A stretch of 64,000 bases of DNA from Chitinophaga sp. LS1 (GCF_034274695.1 NZ_CP128362.1:1488001-1552000), one strand, 5' to 3'; positions 27,924-37,087 are shown, numbered from the stretch's first letter. Translations and numbers: made by a program. The notes: a model not told the origin generated them from the letters alone.

Positions 27924-30521
27924 CTATTTGGAAGAACGTCCGTTACTTACAATTATTTTTTGTCTTGATACTACCCGCTGCCGCTCATCTGCCACTGTAA
28001 CTATATATAGGCCTCCCGGCAATCCACTCACATTCAGACTAATACTATTCCCCTGCGCTATGCGCGAAATATGCTTTACACCATTAATACCATATAATGA
28101 TACTACATACTTCGCTACCTTACCCGGCAGGGATACATTCACATACCCTGAAGCTGGATTTGGCCATACATGGCAGGTAGGCACTTTTACTGTATCAATG
28201 GTAGTTGTATCAGGTACTACCGGTTCGTCAGGATAAGTAAATGGAAAATCGATCTGTGCCTGCTTAAACTGCATTTCCAGTTCATCATCCCACTTAAATG
28301 CAGTATCTGCCTGTTTCTTCAGACTATATTTCACAGCACCACTCCAAAAATGCACAAACTCACCAAGATTCAGATCACGGGTATACTCTCCATTATGCTG
28401 AGGGAAATATTCAGACAATAATGTAAAATATCTGTTCAGTGCAGCACTGGAATCAGAACGGGAATAAATAGGATAGAACCAGTCTCTGAACCAATGCGTA
28501 CCTGGCTTAGGATAGTTCTCCACACCACCAATTACATCGTTGTAAGTGCCCTGTGCATCATCATTCCAACCCAATCTCTTTTCCACATCATAAATGAAAA
28601 TCTCCATCCATTTACTATCATGCCATATTGCAAATGCAGGTGAATTCATGACACCCTTGCTACCACCTTCTACGATATGCCCAACCTCATGTATAGATGC
28701 ACCAAGGTTCCAATCACTTCTCGTGGTCCAGTCACCACCCAGATCAGCGACGTTGCGATAATCGTGTGAACTATCAAATACAGTAGCCGGATGACCACCG
28801 GAGAACCCACTCACACTATGATATACCATGTTTAATTTCGGATCACTAAAGGTGCCGTAATTTGATTTTACATAATCCCACACCTTTGTCATATCATCAT
28901 TCATCCAGGTCACCGTGCGTGGTACAGCACTATCATAGTACATATTGATGCTGCTATTGCTATACACCAATGATAATAGCTCTCTGTGCTCAAACCAATG
29001 CTCCTTCCAGGTAGCAGGTGGCGCATTTGTCAAAGTGGTATCACTCGCATATACCCATGCAGAATTGCCAGCGCTGTTTTCTGCTCTCACCCGATAATAG
29101 TAAGTAGTGAACGGAGACAATTCCAGTGAATAGAAATGAGTAGAGTTTGGATTTAATACTTTTGAAAAATCCCAGTTGCTGCTATCAGCAGACCGCTCTA
29201 AGCGATAACTGGTTTCAGTCGTTGCATTATCAGACCAGTCCAGAATAATCTGGTTGCCGGAAACGCTTGTGGTGACTAAGTCCGAAGGCGCCGCAGGTGC
29301 ACCTGTAGGGAGAGAACCACTACCAGTACCATAGATTTCCAATTCTGAGAACTGAATCAAATCATCGCCGTTATTCGCAGTAATGTTTAAACGGTAGTAT
29401 GTATAAGCAGTCGTGTTGGAGAATACAAAGGTTCTCTTTTTTTGTCTGCCTGTGAATACCTGATTTGTTTCACTATGCAGTGTTACCCACGTGGTACTGT
29501 CGTTAGAACCTTCAAACACCCAGTTTTTAGGGTCTCTGCCATCCGCATCATTACCGGAGGTAATGGCATACTGTGTAGCAACACCGGGATTAGCCAGATG
29601 ATATATAACCCAGGTAGTTGGATTGTATGCGAGGTATTTGGTATAGATGCTGTTGTCAACAGTTTTTGCAATACCTTCTCCACCAGTGGTATTGAACTGG
29701 TCTGAAACTTTGCCATTTACATAATCAGTCAGATCAATGGCATAAGGTGCAGCAGCAGTTCTTACTACACCTGATTTTGCGATAGCAGATACACCGACTG
29801 TGTTGATAGCTCTCACATGGTAAATGTAAGCCGTACCTACACTCAGACCGCTATCGGCATAGTGATGCACATTTGCCGCTACAGTATCCAGCGTATTGAA
29901 AGTAACCCCATCAATAGAACTGGAAATGATAAAGCCTGTTTCATTCGTAGAATTATCCGACCAGCTCAGGTATGCATTGTATCCTGAAATGCTGGCGGTG
30001 AGTTGAGTGGGTGCAGCAGGTCCTGCAGCTGATCCGGACAGTCTCCATTCTGAAAACTGAATGGCGCCAGCGCCATTGCTGGCAGTGATGTGCAAGCGAA
30101 AATAAAGGTAAGCAGCAGTACCGGATACCGTATAAGTGTTAGTCTGATAGCGGGCTGCAAATGTTTGTGCAGTCTGACTATCCAGTGTTACCCAGTTACT
30201 GCCGTCATTGGAACCTAAGAGCACCCAATCCTTAGGATCTCTTGTCGATGCATCATTGGCAGAAGAAACGGAGTATTGGCTCAAAATGGCTGAATAGGCC
30301 GACTGATACTGTATCCAGATGTCTGTGTGGGCAGTATAGTACTTGGTGTTTACATCATTGTCAGTGATGCTCTGATAGTTTTCCTTTGCGTTGTCATCGT
30401 TGTTATACTGAACAGTGACGGTACCAGCATTTGCGGTAAGGTCTGTCTGGGCAAGGGCGCCAAGACTACTGCATAGGCATACAGCGAACAAAGATAGCTT
30501 TGTAAAATTACGGGTCATCAT
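27924..30521 (-). CDS. T9SS-exported discoidin/FnIII protein with HExxH metallopeptidase-like domain
   Basis: An 865-residue secreted protein. Signal peptide (about 1-24, ending GALAQ). The modules are, in order: F5/8-type C (discoidin/CBM32-like, about 30-165), fibronectin III (about 170-255), a second F5/8-type C (about 260-400), a second FnIII (about 408-500) and a catalytic-like domain (about 505-770) with zinc motif H611-E-V-G-H615. After an Asp/Thr/Pro-rich linker comes a type IX sorting domain of about 80 residues (CHVWPNPASGYVNVSLPG ... GLYIVTV). The HEVGH motif and the following WHDSKWMEIF suggest a gluzincin-type peptidase acting on sugar-decorated or surface substrates. It does not clearly match M60. 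It ends in a UUCG-loop terminator. Confidence 0.85.
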   Translation of the reverse strand: MMTRNFTKLSLFAVCLCSSLGALAQTDLTANAGTVTVQYNNDDNAKENYQSITDNDVNTKYYTAHTDIWIQYQSAYSAILSQYSVSSANDASTRDPKDWVLLGSNDGSNWVTLDSQTAQTFAARYQTNTYTVSGTAAYLYFRLHITASNGAGAIQFSEWRLSGSAAGPAAPTQLTASISGYNAYLSWSDNSTNETGFIISSSIDGVTFNTLDTVAANVHHYADSGLSVGTAYIYHVRAINTVGVSAIAKSGVVRTAAAPYAIDLTDYVNGKVSDQFNTTGGEGIAKTVDNSIYTKYLAYNPTTWVIYHLANPGVATQYAITSGNDADGRDPKNWVFEGSNDSTTWVTLHSETNQVFTGRQKKRTFVFSNTTAYTYYRLNITANNGDDLIQFSELEIYGTGSGSLPTGAPAAPSDLVTTSVSGNQIILDWSDNATTETSYRLERSADSSNWDFSKVLNPNSTHFYSLELSPFTTYYYRVRAENSAGNSAWVYASDTTLTNAPPATWKEHWFEHRELLSLVYSNSSINMYYDSAVPRTVTWMNDDMTKVWDYVKSNYGTFSDPKLNMVYHSVSGFSGGHPATVFDSSHDYRNVADLGGDWTTRSDWNLGASIHEVGHIVEGGSKGVMNSPAFAIWHDSKWMEIFIYDVEKRLGWNDDAQGTYNDVIGGVENYPKPGTHWFRDWFYPIYSRSDSSAALNRYFTLLSEYFPQHNGEYTRDLNLGEFVHFWSGAVKYSLKKQADTAFKWDDELEMQFKQAQIDFPFTYPDEPVVPDTTTIDTVKVPTCHVWPNPASGYVNVSLPGKVAKYVVSLYGINGVKHISRIAQGNSISLNVSGLPGGLYIVTVADERQRVVSRQKIIVSNGRSSK

Positions 30522-30664
30522 AAAGGGCGTTATGCGTTTAGTTAATAAAGTGCGCTCTAAAAATGTGTCTTTTGATTTTGGTCTGCAGTGTCAGGTCAAC
30601 ACGATTCTATATAAAAATAAGCACAGGTCGGTTACAAACCTGTCAATGGATTTCAAATGGATTG

Positions 30665-32095
30665 TTAATAGATATTAAAGATGTCTTTCAGGGATTTCTT
30701 TGCAGCGTGGTAGCCACACATGCCGTGAACGCCGCCACCGGGAGGGGTTGCAGAGGAACAAACATAAATACCTTTTGCAGGGGTGCTATAGGGAGAGAGT
30801 CTGATAGCAGGTCTTGTATATAGTTGTGTAATATCTAATATTCCACCGTTGATATCGCCACCAATGTAGTTAGGATTGTAGTCTTCCATTTGCCGGGTGT
30901 TCATGGTATGCCTGCCAATGATGCGATCACGGAAACCGGGGGCAAAGCGCTCTACCTGATTTTCGATCTGCGCAGTCATGTCTACTATAGAACCATGGGG
31001 AACATGGCAATAGGCCCAGGCAGTATGTTTGCCTTCAGGAGCACGGGTTGGGTCGAAGATGCTTTGCTGTGCCAGCAGTACAAAAGGGTTGTCAGGATGA
31101 TGTCCTTTTGAAGTGAGTTGTTCATTGGCAGTGATCTCTTCCAGTGTATTGCCCAGATGCAGGGTACCAGCTTTGCGGCAATGTTCATTGACAAAAGGGA
31201 TCGGACCATCCAATGCCCAGTCTATTTTGAATACGCCCATACCGTAGCGGTAGCGTTGCAATTGGTATTTGTATAGTCCTTTTATTTTGTCGCCAGCTAT
31301 TTCCAGTAATTGTTTGGGTGTTACATCCAACAATATAGTGCGGGCAGGAGGCAGGTCATTTAATGAGCGTACATAAGTATTTGTCTGTATCTCGCCGCCA
31401 ATAGATTCGAAGTAAGCTGCCAGTGCATCGGCGATGGCTTGTGAGCCACCTTGTGGTGCAGGCCATCCCTGCAGGTGACCATTGGCCAATAAGACCATTC
31501 CTATAGCCGCTGTCGTGAGGTTGGTCAATGGCTGAATAGCATGTGCCGCCATTCCGGCAAATAAGCCTCTGGCCGCCTTTCCCTGAAATCTGTTCGCTAG
31601 GGTTTTGGCTGGCAATAACGCTTTCAGCCCAAAACGCGCCATAGCACCGGGATGCTTTGGAAACGCCAATGGACCCAGTAACGCAGGTGCCAATGCTGGC
31701 CAATCCCTCACTACCGGGTCCATGAGTTGATGATATTTATGTTCGTCTATACCGAGTCCTTTTGCTGTCTCATCCAGTGAGCGATTTAATACAGCTGCGG
31801 TACCATCGTCAAATGGGTGTGCAGCGGCCACTTCAGGTTGCAGGAATTTCAGTCCATAATCTGCCAGTGGAAGGGTCCGAAAAAACGGAGATCCTGCTGC
31901 TAAAGGATGAATGGCAGAGCATACGTCATGTACAAAACCAGGCAAGGTGAGTTCTTTGGAACGGAGACCGCCCCCAATGGTATCACGACCTTCCAGCAGC
32001 AATACCTGTATACCCTGTTGTTGCAGGGTGATAGCTGCCGCCAGGCCGTTGGGGCCTGCACCTACTACGATTGCATCATATGCCTGTTTGTTCAT
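30665..32095 (-). CDS. Phytoene-desaturase-type FAD-dependent oxidoreductase
   Basis: A 476-residue flavoprotein of the COG1233 family. The N-terminal Rossmann motif is VVGAGPNGLAAAITLQQQG (Gly12-Gly17 region) with the acidic end of strand 2 in LLLEGRD. The C-terminal FAD motif is GIYVCSSATPPGGGVHGMCG. Length and motifs fit the family that includes carotenoid desaturases and pyridine-nucleotide-disulfide-like oxidoreductases of unknown substrate. No carotenoid genes are nearby, so a role in pigment synthesis is not supported by context. It is separated by 143 bp from the next gene downstream on its strand. Confidence 0.85.
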   Translation of the reverse strand: MNKQAYDAIVVGAGPNGLAAAITLQQQGIQVLLLEGRDTIGGGLRSKELTLPGFVHDVCSAIHPLAAGSPFFRTLPLADYGLKFLQPEVAAAHPFDDGTAAVLNRSLDETAKGLGIDEHKYHQLMDPVVRDWPALAPALLGPLAFPKHPGAMARFGLKALLPAKTLANRFQGKAARGLFAGMAAHAIQPLTNLTTAAIGMVLLANGHLQGWPAPQGGSQAIADALAAYFESIGGEIQTNTYVRSLNDLPPARTILLDVTPKQLLEIAGDKIKGLYKYQLQRYRYGMGVFKIDWALDGPIPFVNEHCRKAGTLHLGNTLEEITANEQLTSKGHHPDNPFVLLAQQSIFDPTRAPEGKHTAWAYCHVPHGSIVDMTAQIENQVERFAPGFRDRIIGRHTMNTRQMEDYNPNYIGGDINGGILDITQLYTRPAIRLSPYSTPAKGIYVCSSATPPGGGVHGMCGYHAAKKSLKDIFNIY

Positions 32096-32321
32096 ATTGT
32101 TATTAATATTGCCCCGCTTCGATGGTACTTTCAGACAATGTATACCTTTTATCTACCTTATCCAAAATTACGTAAATGCATCACTACTATACGGCCTCAA
32201 TAAATAACGCAGCATTTCCAAGGTCCATTATTTTAATAAAAATAATGAGAGTGTATCAAAAATAAATAAACTCCTCAGAAGTGCTTAAAGGACTATCTAT
32301 CTCCATTAGGTATCCGAATAA

Positions 32322-32357
32322 AATGAGGCCGTATCTTACTTAAGATACGACCTCATT
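32322..32357 (-). terminator. Hairpin terminator after the small protein gene at 32380
   Basis: AATGAGGCCGTATCTTA (32322-32338) pairs with TAAGATACGACCTCATT (32341-32357), 17 bp with one mismatch. Read on the minus strand it follows the stop at 32380 by 23 bases and runs into TTTTATT. The stem contains the same GAGGCCGTATC core as the terminator at 6999-7034. Confidence 0.75.
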
Positions 32358-32379
32358 CCAATCTATTACCTGGGGCACT

Positions 32380-32631
32380 TTATCGTTCCATCATATCAAG
32401 GATATCAGTCCAGATAATTCGCGCGATCTGCTCACTCTCCACCATTCTGATCCTATCTGCCGGCATTGCCATACTGTCTTCCTGCCAATCCATATTATCC
32501 GGCATAAAATCTTTCAGAATGTTACCACTTGTGATTACTTCATAGGTGGTTTCATGACGTGCTTCATTTACACTGATTACAATTTGATAGGACCGACCCT
32601 CTATATATACTGTAATTGTATTCTTTACCAT
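32380..32631 (-). CDS. Small hypothetical protein (83 aa)
   Basis: An acidic, soluble 83-residue protein starting at the ATG at 32631; an in-frame TTG nine bases upstream is less likely. It begins with an alternating hydrophobic pattern (NTITVYIEGRSYQIVISV) suggesting beta strands and ends in a helix (SEQIARIIWTDILDMM). I do not recognise the family. A hairpin terminator follows, supporting a real gene. Confidence 0.6.
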   Translation of the reverse strand: MVKNTITVYIEGRSYQIVISVNEARHETTYEVITSGNILKDFMPDNMDWQEDSMAMPADRIRMVESEQIARIIWTDILDMMER

Positions 32632-32713
32632 AACAAACAAAAATTAGTTGTGATATTGCGACAATAGGTCGCAACAGTGGGGTACAAATGCTGTAAGATC
32701 AGATATAAGAAAG

Positions 32714-32881
32714 CTAACCATGATTGGCCACGCGATGTCCCGCTTTTTTCGCCACGCCGGTAGGATGGGGTCCCCTGGTTTTTTCCTTGTTGGTGGTCAG
32801 GCCAATGGCTTCAGCCTGACTGGGGTGCTTCACTTTCTTTCCACTTTCATGCTTTGTTCCTTCATTTTGGTTTTTTGCCAT
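32714..32881 (-). CDS. Small basic disordered protein (55 aa)
   Basis: A 55-residue, Lys/His/Gly-rich peptide starting MAKNQNEGTKHESGKK and ending KAGHRVANHG. Low hydrophobicity, high positive charge and the motif QAEAIGLTTNKEKTRGPHP suggest a disordered nucleic-acid-binding or stress-type protein; similar short genes appear to be widespread in Chitinophagaceae, but I cannot name the family. An upstream in-frame start at 32971 would add 30 hydrophobic residues and is less likely. It lies 83 bp upstream of the 83-aa gene on the same strand. Confidence 0.55.
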   Translation of the reverse strand: MAKNQNEGTKHESGKKVKHPSQAEAIGLTTNKEKTRGPHPTGVAKKAGHRVANHG

Positions 32882-33011
32882 GTCGACTTCGCATTTTAAT
32901 GGGTGAGTAATAGAAGAACACTTAAGGTAAATCAAAAGGTTTGCCAGCTTGTGAAGGACAGGGTTAAACAATGTTAACTAGCTGATAATCATAATATAAC
33001 AAATGAAGCTT

Positions 33012-33026
33012 CCTGACTCCGTCAGG
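33012..33026. repeat. Short C-TCC-G hairpin (element 2, leading hairpin)
   Basis: CCTGAC-TCC-GTCAGG, six perfect pairs with the same TCC triloop as the larger hairpins. It is intergenic, 68 bp before hairpin a of element 2. On its own it would be unremarkable; its loop and location make it part of the group. Confidence 0.5.
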
Positions 33027-33093
33027 GGTGGGTGGGTTAGGACTTATGTCTACAAAGTATTCCAATGGTCTCCTTACTTAAATTAATTACTCC

Positions 33094-33136
33094 CAAACCG
33101 GGCAGATTTTGCCTCCGGCAAAATCTGCCCGGTTTG
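33094..33136. repeat. Perfect 20-bp hairpin with TCC loop (element 2, hairpin a)
   Basis: The 20 bases at 33094-33113 are exactly complementary to 33117-33136, with loop TCC. The inner 17 bases (TTTTGCC-TCC-GGCAAAA) are identical to the centre of the hairpin at 11104-11144 while the outer arms differ. It has no T-run, so it is not a normal terminator. The 563-bp stretch 32882-33444 holds no gene; these hairpins are its only clear content. Confidence 0.85.
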
Positions 33137-33139
33137 AAT

Positions 33140-33182
33140 CCGACCTTCTGTGTATTGCCAGAGGCAACACACAGAAGGTCGG
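33140..33182. repeat. 20-bp hairpin with AGA loop (element 2, hairpin b)
   Basis: The bases at 33140-33159 pair with 33163-33182 with one A-C mismatch; the loop is AGA. It begins three bases after hairpin a. Its inner core TTGCC-AGA-GGCAA resembles that of hairpin a, while the outer arms (CCGACCTTCTGTGT) are unrelated. Confidence 0.85.
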
Positions 33183-33444
33183 GGGATAACAAAAACTGCA
33201 TGCATACCAGGGGGCTAATAAGAATGAAAAACCTGTTGAGACCTGGTTCTCGGCCTGGCTTGCAGCATGCAATCTAAACTTCAGAATACTTGTATCGTGG
33301 TAAATTTTAGCACAAAGGAGAGGACACCGCCTCTATCAATAACGTTTAAACTATGTATCGCTAAATTACCGATACCTTTCATTAAAAGTTGTCAATGAAT
33401 TTCAAACGAATTGTAAATGAAATTTAAATTCCCGATATTTAAAT

Positions 33445-34944
33445 ATGAACAGAAAAACGCGGTTGGGGTTTAAACTGGCGATTGAAAGAATATATTTGTC
33501 TTTCAGGAATTATTACATGAGGCATCCGGTTAAGGTTTACATCACTTCTTCAGTCATCTGTTTCATTGTATTGGCAATAGTCCAGATCATGTTAGTATAC
33601 AATACCTATGATCTGCTAAACAGAAGATTCTACTATGAAAAGAAAGGACGTATCAATGAACGTTATACAAAAGCTATCATCAACGACCACGTCTTTCCAG
33701 GTGGAAAAGATATTATTGATGGCCTGTTAACACCGCAATACCACGAACTCGAAAAACTTTACAAAGCTGGTGATACCGCCCGCTTCAATCGCACATCCCA
33801 GATAATGCTCCGGAATGTTTTCAATACTCTCATCAACAAACAAAATGCAGATGCACTGCTGAGAGATATCAAACTCAAAGAAGGCATTCACGATTCACTC
33901 AGGTACCTGCTTGTTGTATCTCGCATTGACCTGCAGTTCGCTGATCTGAAATACGTAAACATCTATGACAAACGAAAAAAATACCCGCTCATAGACGATG
34001 CTATTCAAACACCCAAAGGGATTAAAATATTCGGCGACCTGGCTAACCCCGATGAGCAAAGTCAGATCATTGGTCTCTTTGTATCTGATCCAAAACCGTA
34101 TACTTACGCCATTAGTTTTTCACTCTACGCCGATCCATACAACCGCCGGCAGGTAGTGTTCAAGCAAATGCAGGGCATCCTCACCATGAGCCTGCTCTCG
34201 GTATTGGCTATCATCATCCTGTTCTTCATCACACTCCGCAACTGGATCAAACAGAAGCATATTGCCGATGTAAAAACAGATTTCATCAACAATATCACCC
34301 ATGAGTTCCATACACCACTCTCCGCCATCATGGTGGCCAATAAGAACATTCAGAACGAACGGGTGCTGGAAAATAAAACCGCTATCCGCTCCCTCTCCGA
34401 CATCATAGAGCGGCAATCGCAACGATTGAAGCTACTGATCGGCCAGGTGCTGGACATTGCTACCATCGATAATTTATACGTACAGAAAGGCCCTGAAGAC
34501 TTGAATGTGCTGATCAGTGAGATACTCACCGACTTTAGTATCAAGTTCCCTTCAGACAACCTTCAACTGTCTTTTATCCCTGGCCCGGAAACAATTATAG
34601 TCGATGCAGACAGTTTTCATTTTACCACCCTGCTGCTCAATCTCCTCGATAACGCAGTGAAATATAACCTGCAGGTGGTAAAACATATACAGGTCTCCAC
34701 CATGGAAACAGAAACTGATATACAGATCTCGATCAGTGATAATGGAATTGGTATGGATAAAGAAACAATCCGTTATATCTTTGACAAGTTCTACCGAAAT
34801 CAGAAAGATCTGACGCAAAATGCCAAGGGTTTGGGACTTGGCCTGCATTATGTAAAGCAATGCATAGATGCCCACCAATGGACAGTAAAAGTGGACAGCG
34901 AGCCTGGCATGGGAAGTACATTTGTAATCATTATACCTAAGTGA
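33445..34944 (+). CDS. Membrane sensor histidine kinase (OmpR-system partner)
   Basis: A 499-residue kinase with two membrane helices (about 31-53 and 249-270) that enclose a periplasmic sensor region of about 195 residues with no recognised fold. HisKA follows with His286 (NNITHEFHTPLSAI), then HATPase (NLLDNAVKYN, DNGIGMD, GLGLGLHYVKQCI). The N-terminal 30 residues are basic and cytoplasmic. It ends 13 bp before the response-regulator gene and forms a two-gene operon with it. There is no HAMP domain between TM2 and HisKA. The signal is unknown. Confidence 0.93.
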   Translation: MNRKTRLGFKLAIERIYLSFRNYYMRHPVKVYITSSVICFIVLAIVQIMLVYNTYDLLNRRFYYEKKGRINERYTKAIINDHVFPGGKDIIDGLLTPQYHELEKLYKAGDTARFNRTSQIMLRNVFNTLINKQNADALLRDIKLKEGIHDSLRYLLVVSRIDLQFADLKYVNIYDKRKKYPLIDDAIQTPKGIKIFGDLANPDEQSQIIGLFVSDPKPYTYAISFSLYADPYNRRQVVFKQMQGILTMSLLSVLAIIILFFITLRNWIKQKHIADVKTDFINNITHEFHTPLSAIMVANKNIQNERVLENKTAIRSLSDIIERQSQRLKLLIGQVLDIATIDNLYVQKGPEDLNVLISEILTDFSIKFPSDNLQLSFIPGPETIIVDADSFHFTTLLLNLLDNAVKYNLQVVKHIQVSTMETETDIQISISDNGIGMDKETIRYIFDKFYRNQKDLTQNAKGLGLGLHYVKQCIDAHQWTVKVDSEPGMGSTFVIIIPK

Positions 34945-34957
34945 AAATTGTAAGGGG

Positions 34958-35659
34958 ATGAAACACAAAATTCTGTTAGTAGAGGATGAAGCAGACCTCG
35001 GAAACGTTGTAAAACAATACCTGGAATTAATGGATTTTGATGTGGACTGGCAACAAAATGGCCGGACCGCCCTGGACCTGTTTGAGAAATCGCCCAATGC
35101 CTATCACATTCTCCTCATAGATGTAAACCTCCCCGGATTGAATGGATTCGAACTGGCGGAACAGATCATTAGGCTCAACAATCATGTCCCCTTCCTTTTC
35201 CTAACGGCAAGAGGGGACAAGAATGACCGGCTGAGCGGATTGAAGATAGGTGCAGATGATTATGTCGTCAAACCCTTTGATGTAGATGAACTGGTACTGC
35301 GCATCCGTAACATCATCAAGAGAAAGCAACCTGTTGTGAGCGCAGAACCAGCTCAACAGAGTGTGATCAATATAGGGACGACCCACCTCTTTGTAGATTC
35401 ACTGAAGCTGGTGACGGAGCAGGGAGAAGAGATCATTCTCACTCCAAGAGAGTGCGATTTGCTGGTATTGTTCTTTAACAATGTAAATCGTGTATTGAAG
35501 CGGGAAGAGATCCTCACTAAAGTATGGGGCTCCAACGACTACTTTGTAGGCCGTAGCCTCGACGTATTCATTTCACGTTTTAGAAAGTATTTCCAACATA
35601 ATATTAATATCAGTATCAAGAATGTATATGGTATTGGTTTCGTATTTAATGTGAAATAG
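34958..35659 (+). CDS. OmpR/PhoB-family response regulator
   Basis: A 233-residue regulator: receiver (1-120) with Glu9/Asp10 in LVEDEAD, phospho-acceptor Asp55 (LLIDVNLPG), Thr and Lys in FLTARG and YVVKPFD, and a winged-helix Trans_reg_C domain (about 135-230; LTPRECDLLVLFF, ILTKVWGSND, VFISRFRKYF). Cognate to the upstream kinase. Its 3' end overlaps the convergent broken cupin gene by 14 bp. Confidence 0.95.
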   Translation: MKHKILLVEDEADLGNVVKQYLELMDFDVDWQQNGRTALDLFEKSPNAYHILLIDVNLPGLNGFELAEQIIRLNNHVPFLFLTARGDKNDRLSGLKIGADDYVVKPFDVDELVLRIRNIIKRKQPVVSAEPAQQSVINIGTTHLFVDSLKLVTEQGEEIILTPRECDLLVLFFNNVNRVLKREEILTKVWGSNDYFVGRSLDVFISRFRKYFQHNINISIKNVYGIGFVFNVK

Positions 35660-36512
35660 CGATCGCCCTGTTAGCTCGGTTATAGGCTGTTTGCGTTTTA
35701 TATTCAAACCACCTTTTGCCCAGCAGCTTGCGCATCGCATCGTCAAAACGGCGGGTAATAAAGATGTTCCTCACACCGATGGCCCGTTTGGTTAGCGATA
35801 CCGGCAGTGCCCTGTAAGCCACAGAATATCCTGCCGTTTCATACTGTATATAATGCCAGTACCCTGAAGGAATAAAGATCGTATCTCCCACACCCAGCTT
35901 ACACTCATATCCGTCTAACAGGCGCAAACCTGGATATTTTTCATAATCAGGCTACCGCAGGTCCGCCAGTCCATGAAAGTTCCAGGGTAAACGATATAAC
36001 AGGTTTGCCTGATCGTTCGGGAAAAGCCATACCCGTTTTACACCATGCAATTGTGTGAGAAATACATGCGACATATCGATATCGTAATGGTATCGCACAG
36101 ATGATCCCTCACCACCAAAGAACAGGAACGGCAACCAGGTCAGCAGATTGTCTGCCAGCTTTCGTACCTGCAGCTCCTTCCGGATATCCGGTCTTTCGCG
36201 CAGCAGGTTGAAAAGAAATAACCGGCTTTCAGTAGGTGCGGCTGCTATCAGATCGAGGTAATCCCCAAACTTCATTGTATTCCCAGCCTGACTGGTGGCC
36301 TTGTCCAGGTGCGCATTCTCTTTTTCATGCACTGCAACCAATGTATCACCGGCTTCTTTCTTAAAATAATCATAGTTCCATTTTGTCAATATTTCCTGGC
36401 TCTCCGGTAAAATAAAGTCCTTAATCAACGCTGGTATGCCGGGTGTTACAAATTCGGAAGTGAATTGTTCCCGGCTATAGCCGCTGACTATGTTTACTGG
36501 TTTCAGATGCAT
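35646..36512 (-). pseudogene. Cupin-like/JmjC (Cupin_8) gene interrupted by one in-frame amber codon
   Basis: Read through, the 289 codons give a full-length JmjC-type Fe(II)/2-oxoglutarate oxygenase-like protein: iron ligands HYD in VRYHYDIDMSHVF near residue 132 and the distal His in IPSGYWHYIQY. The frame is broken at 35952-35954 by TAG within ADLR*PDYEKYPGL; both halves are in the same frame with no indel and the sequence on both sides fits the family. A single change such as CAG to TAG would explain it. Either the gene is newly inactivated, the base is a sequencing error, or the stop is suppressed. A small membrane peptide gene lies 19 bp upstream. Confidence 0.8.
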
Positions 36513-36531
36513 ATGTGTACTTGTCTTTTAT

Positions 36532-36729
36532 TTAGTGCCTGGTATCGATACAGACGATCTTTGATAAGGAATCAGCATTGGCTACCGCTACCTTAATGGC
36601 AGGGGCATCCTGCTGGTTATTTAACTGATGTTGTTCTACACTCACCGATATGGTAAATGCGGTAATCACCGCGATGACACCCAGGGATGCAAATGAGGCC
36701 GCATACTGTCTGCATAAGTTCAGTTTCAT
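36532..36729 (-). CDS. Small single-pass membrane or exported peptide (65 aa)
   Basis: A 65-residue frame with a hydrophobic segment (about residues 10-29, ASFASLGVIAVITAFTISVS) and a polar tail ending CIDTRH. It starts with ATG at 36729 and ends 19 bp before the cupin gene on the same strand, so the two look co-transcribed. The single-Cys tail and leader-like helix would also fit a small exported precursor peptide, but no modification enzyme other than the broken cupin is adjacent. I do not recognise the family. Confidence 0.5.
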   Translation of the reverse strand: MKLNLCRQYAASFASLGVIAVITAFTISVSVEQHQLNNQQDAPAIKVAVANADSLSKIVCIDTRH

Positions 36730-37087
36730 GACTTTTCGATTTAAAAGGTCTGCAAGGCTGCTGACACATCCCTACAGACCTAACAACAGAGAACAGAAGG
36801 TTGATTTTTGGACCCTGACCAGGTAGTATATGCATAGCAATACCATGTCCGGTAAAGGATCAATTATTTCCAGGGTGAATAATAAAACTGAATTTGCTTG
36901 AACAGTGGTGGACTGTATCAGGTGGTGGTAAGAACAAATTTAACGGGAGCTAACCTAATTTCCAAAAAATAGTCCATAAATTTTGTAGACTAAAAAGAAA
37001 GGGAAGGATCTTCAATATGGTACAGGAAACCACAATTGCGAAAACTCCCTTTCGCAGTAATTCTTTTGTGTTCTTAAATGAGGGTTA

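Noticed and set aside
33125..33150. GGTTTGAATCC, similar to a tRNA T-loop
   Set aside because: It lies at the junction of two hairpins; no acceptor, D or anticodon arm can be folded around it.
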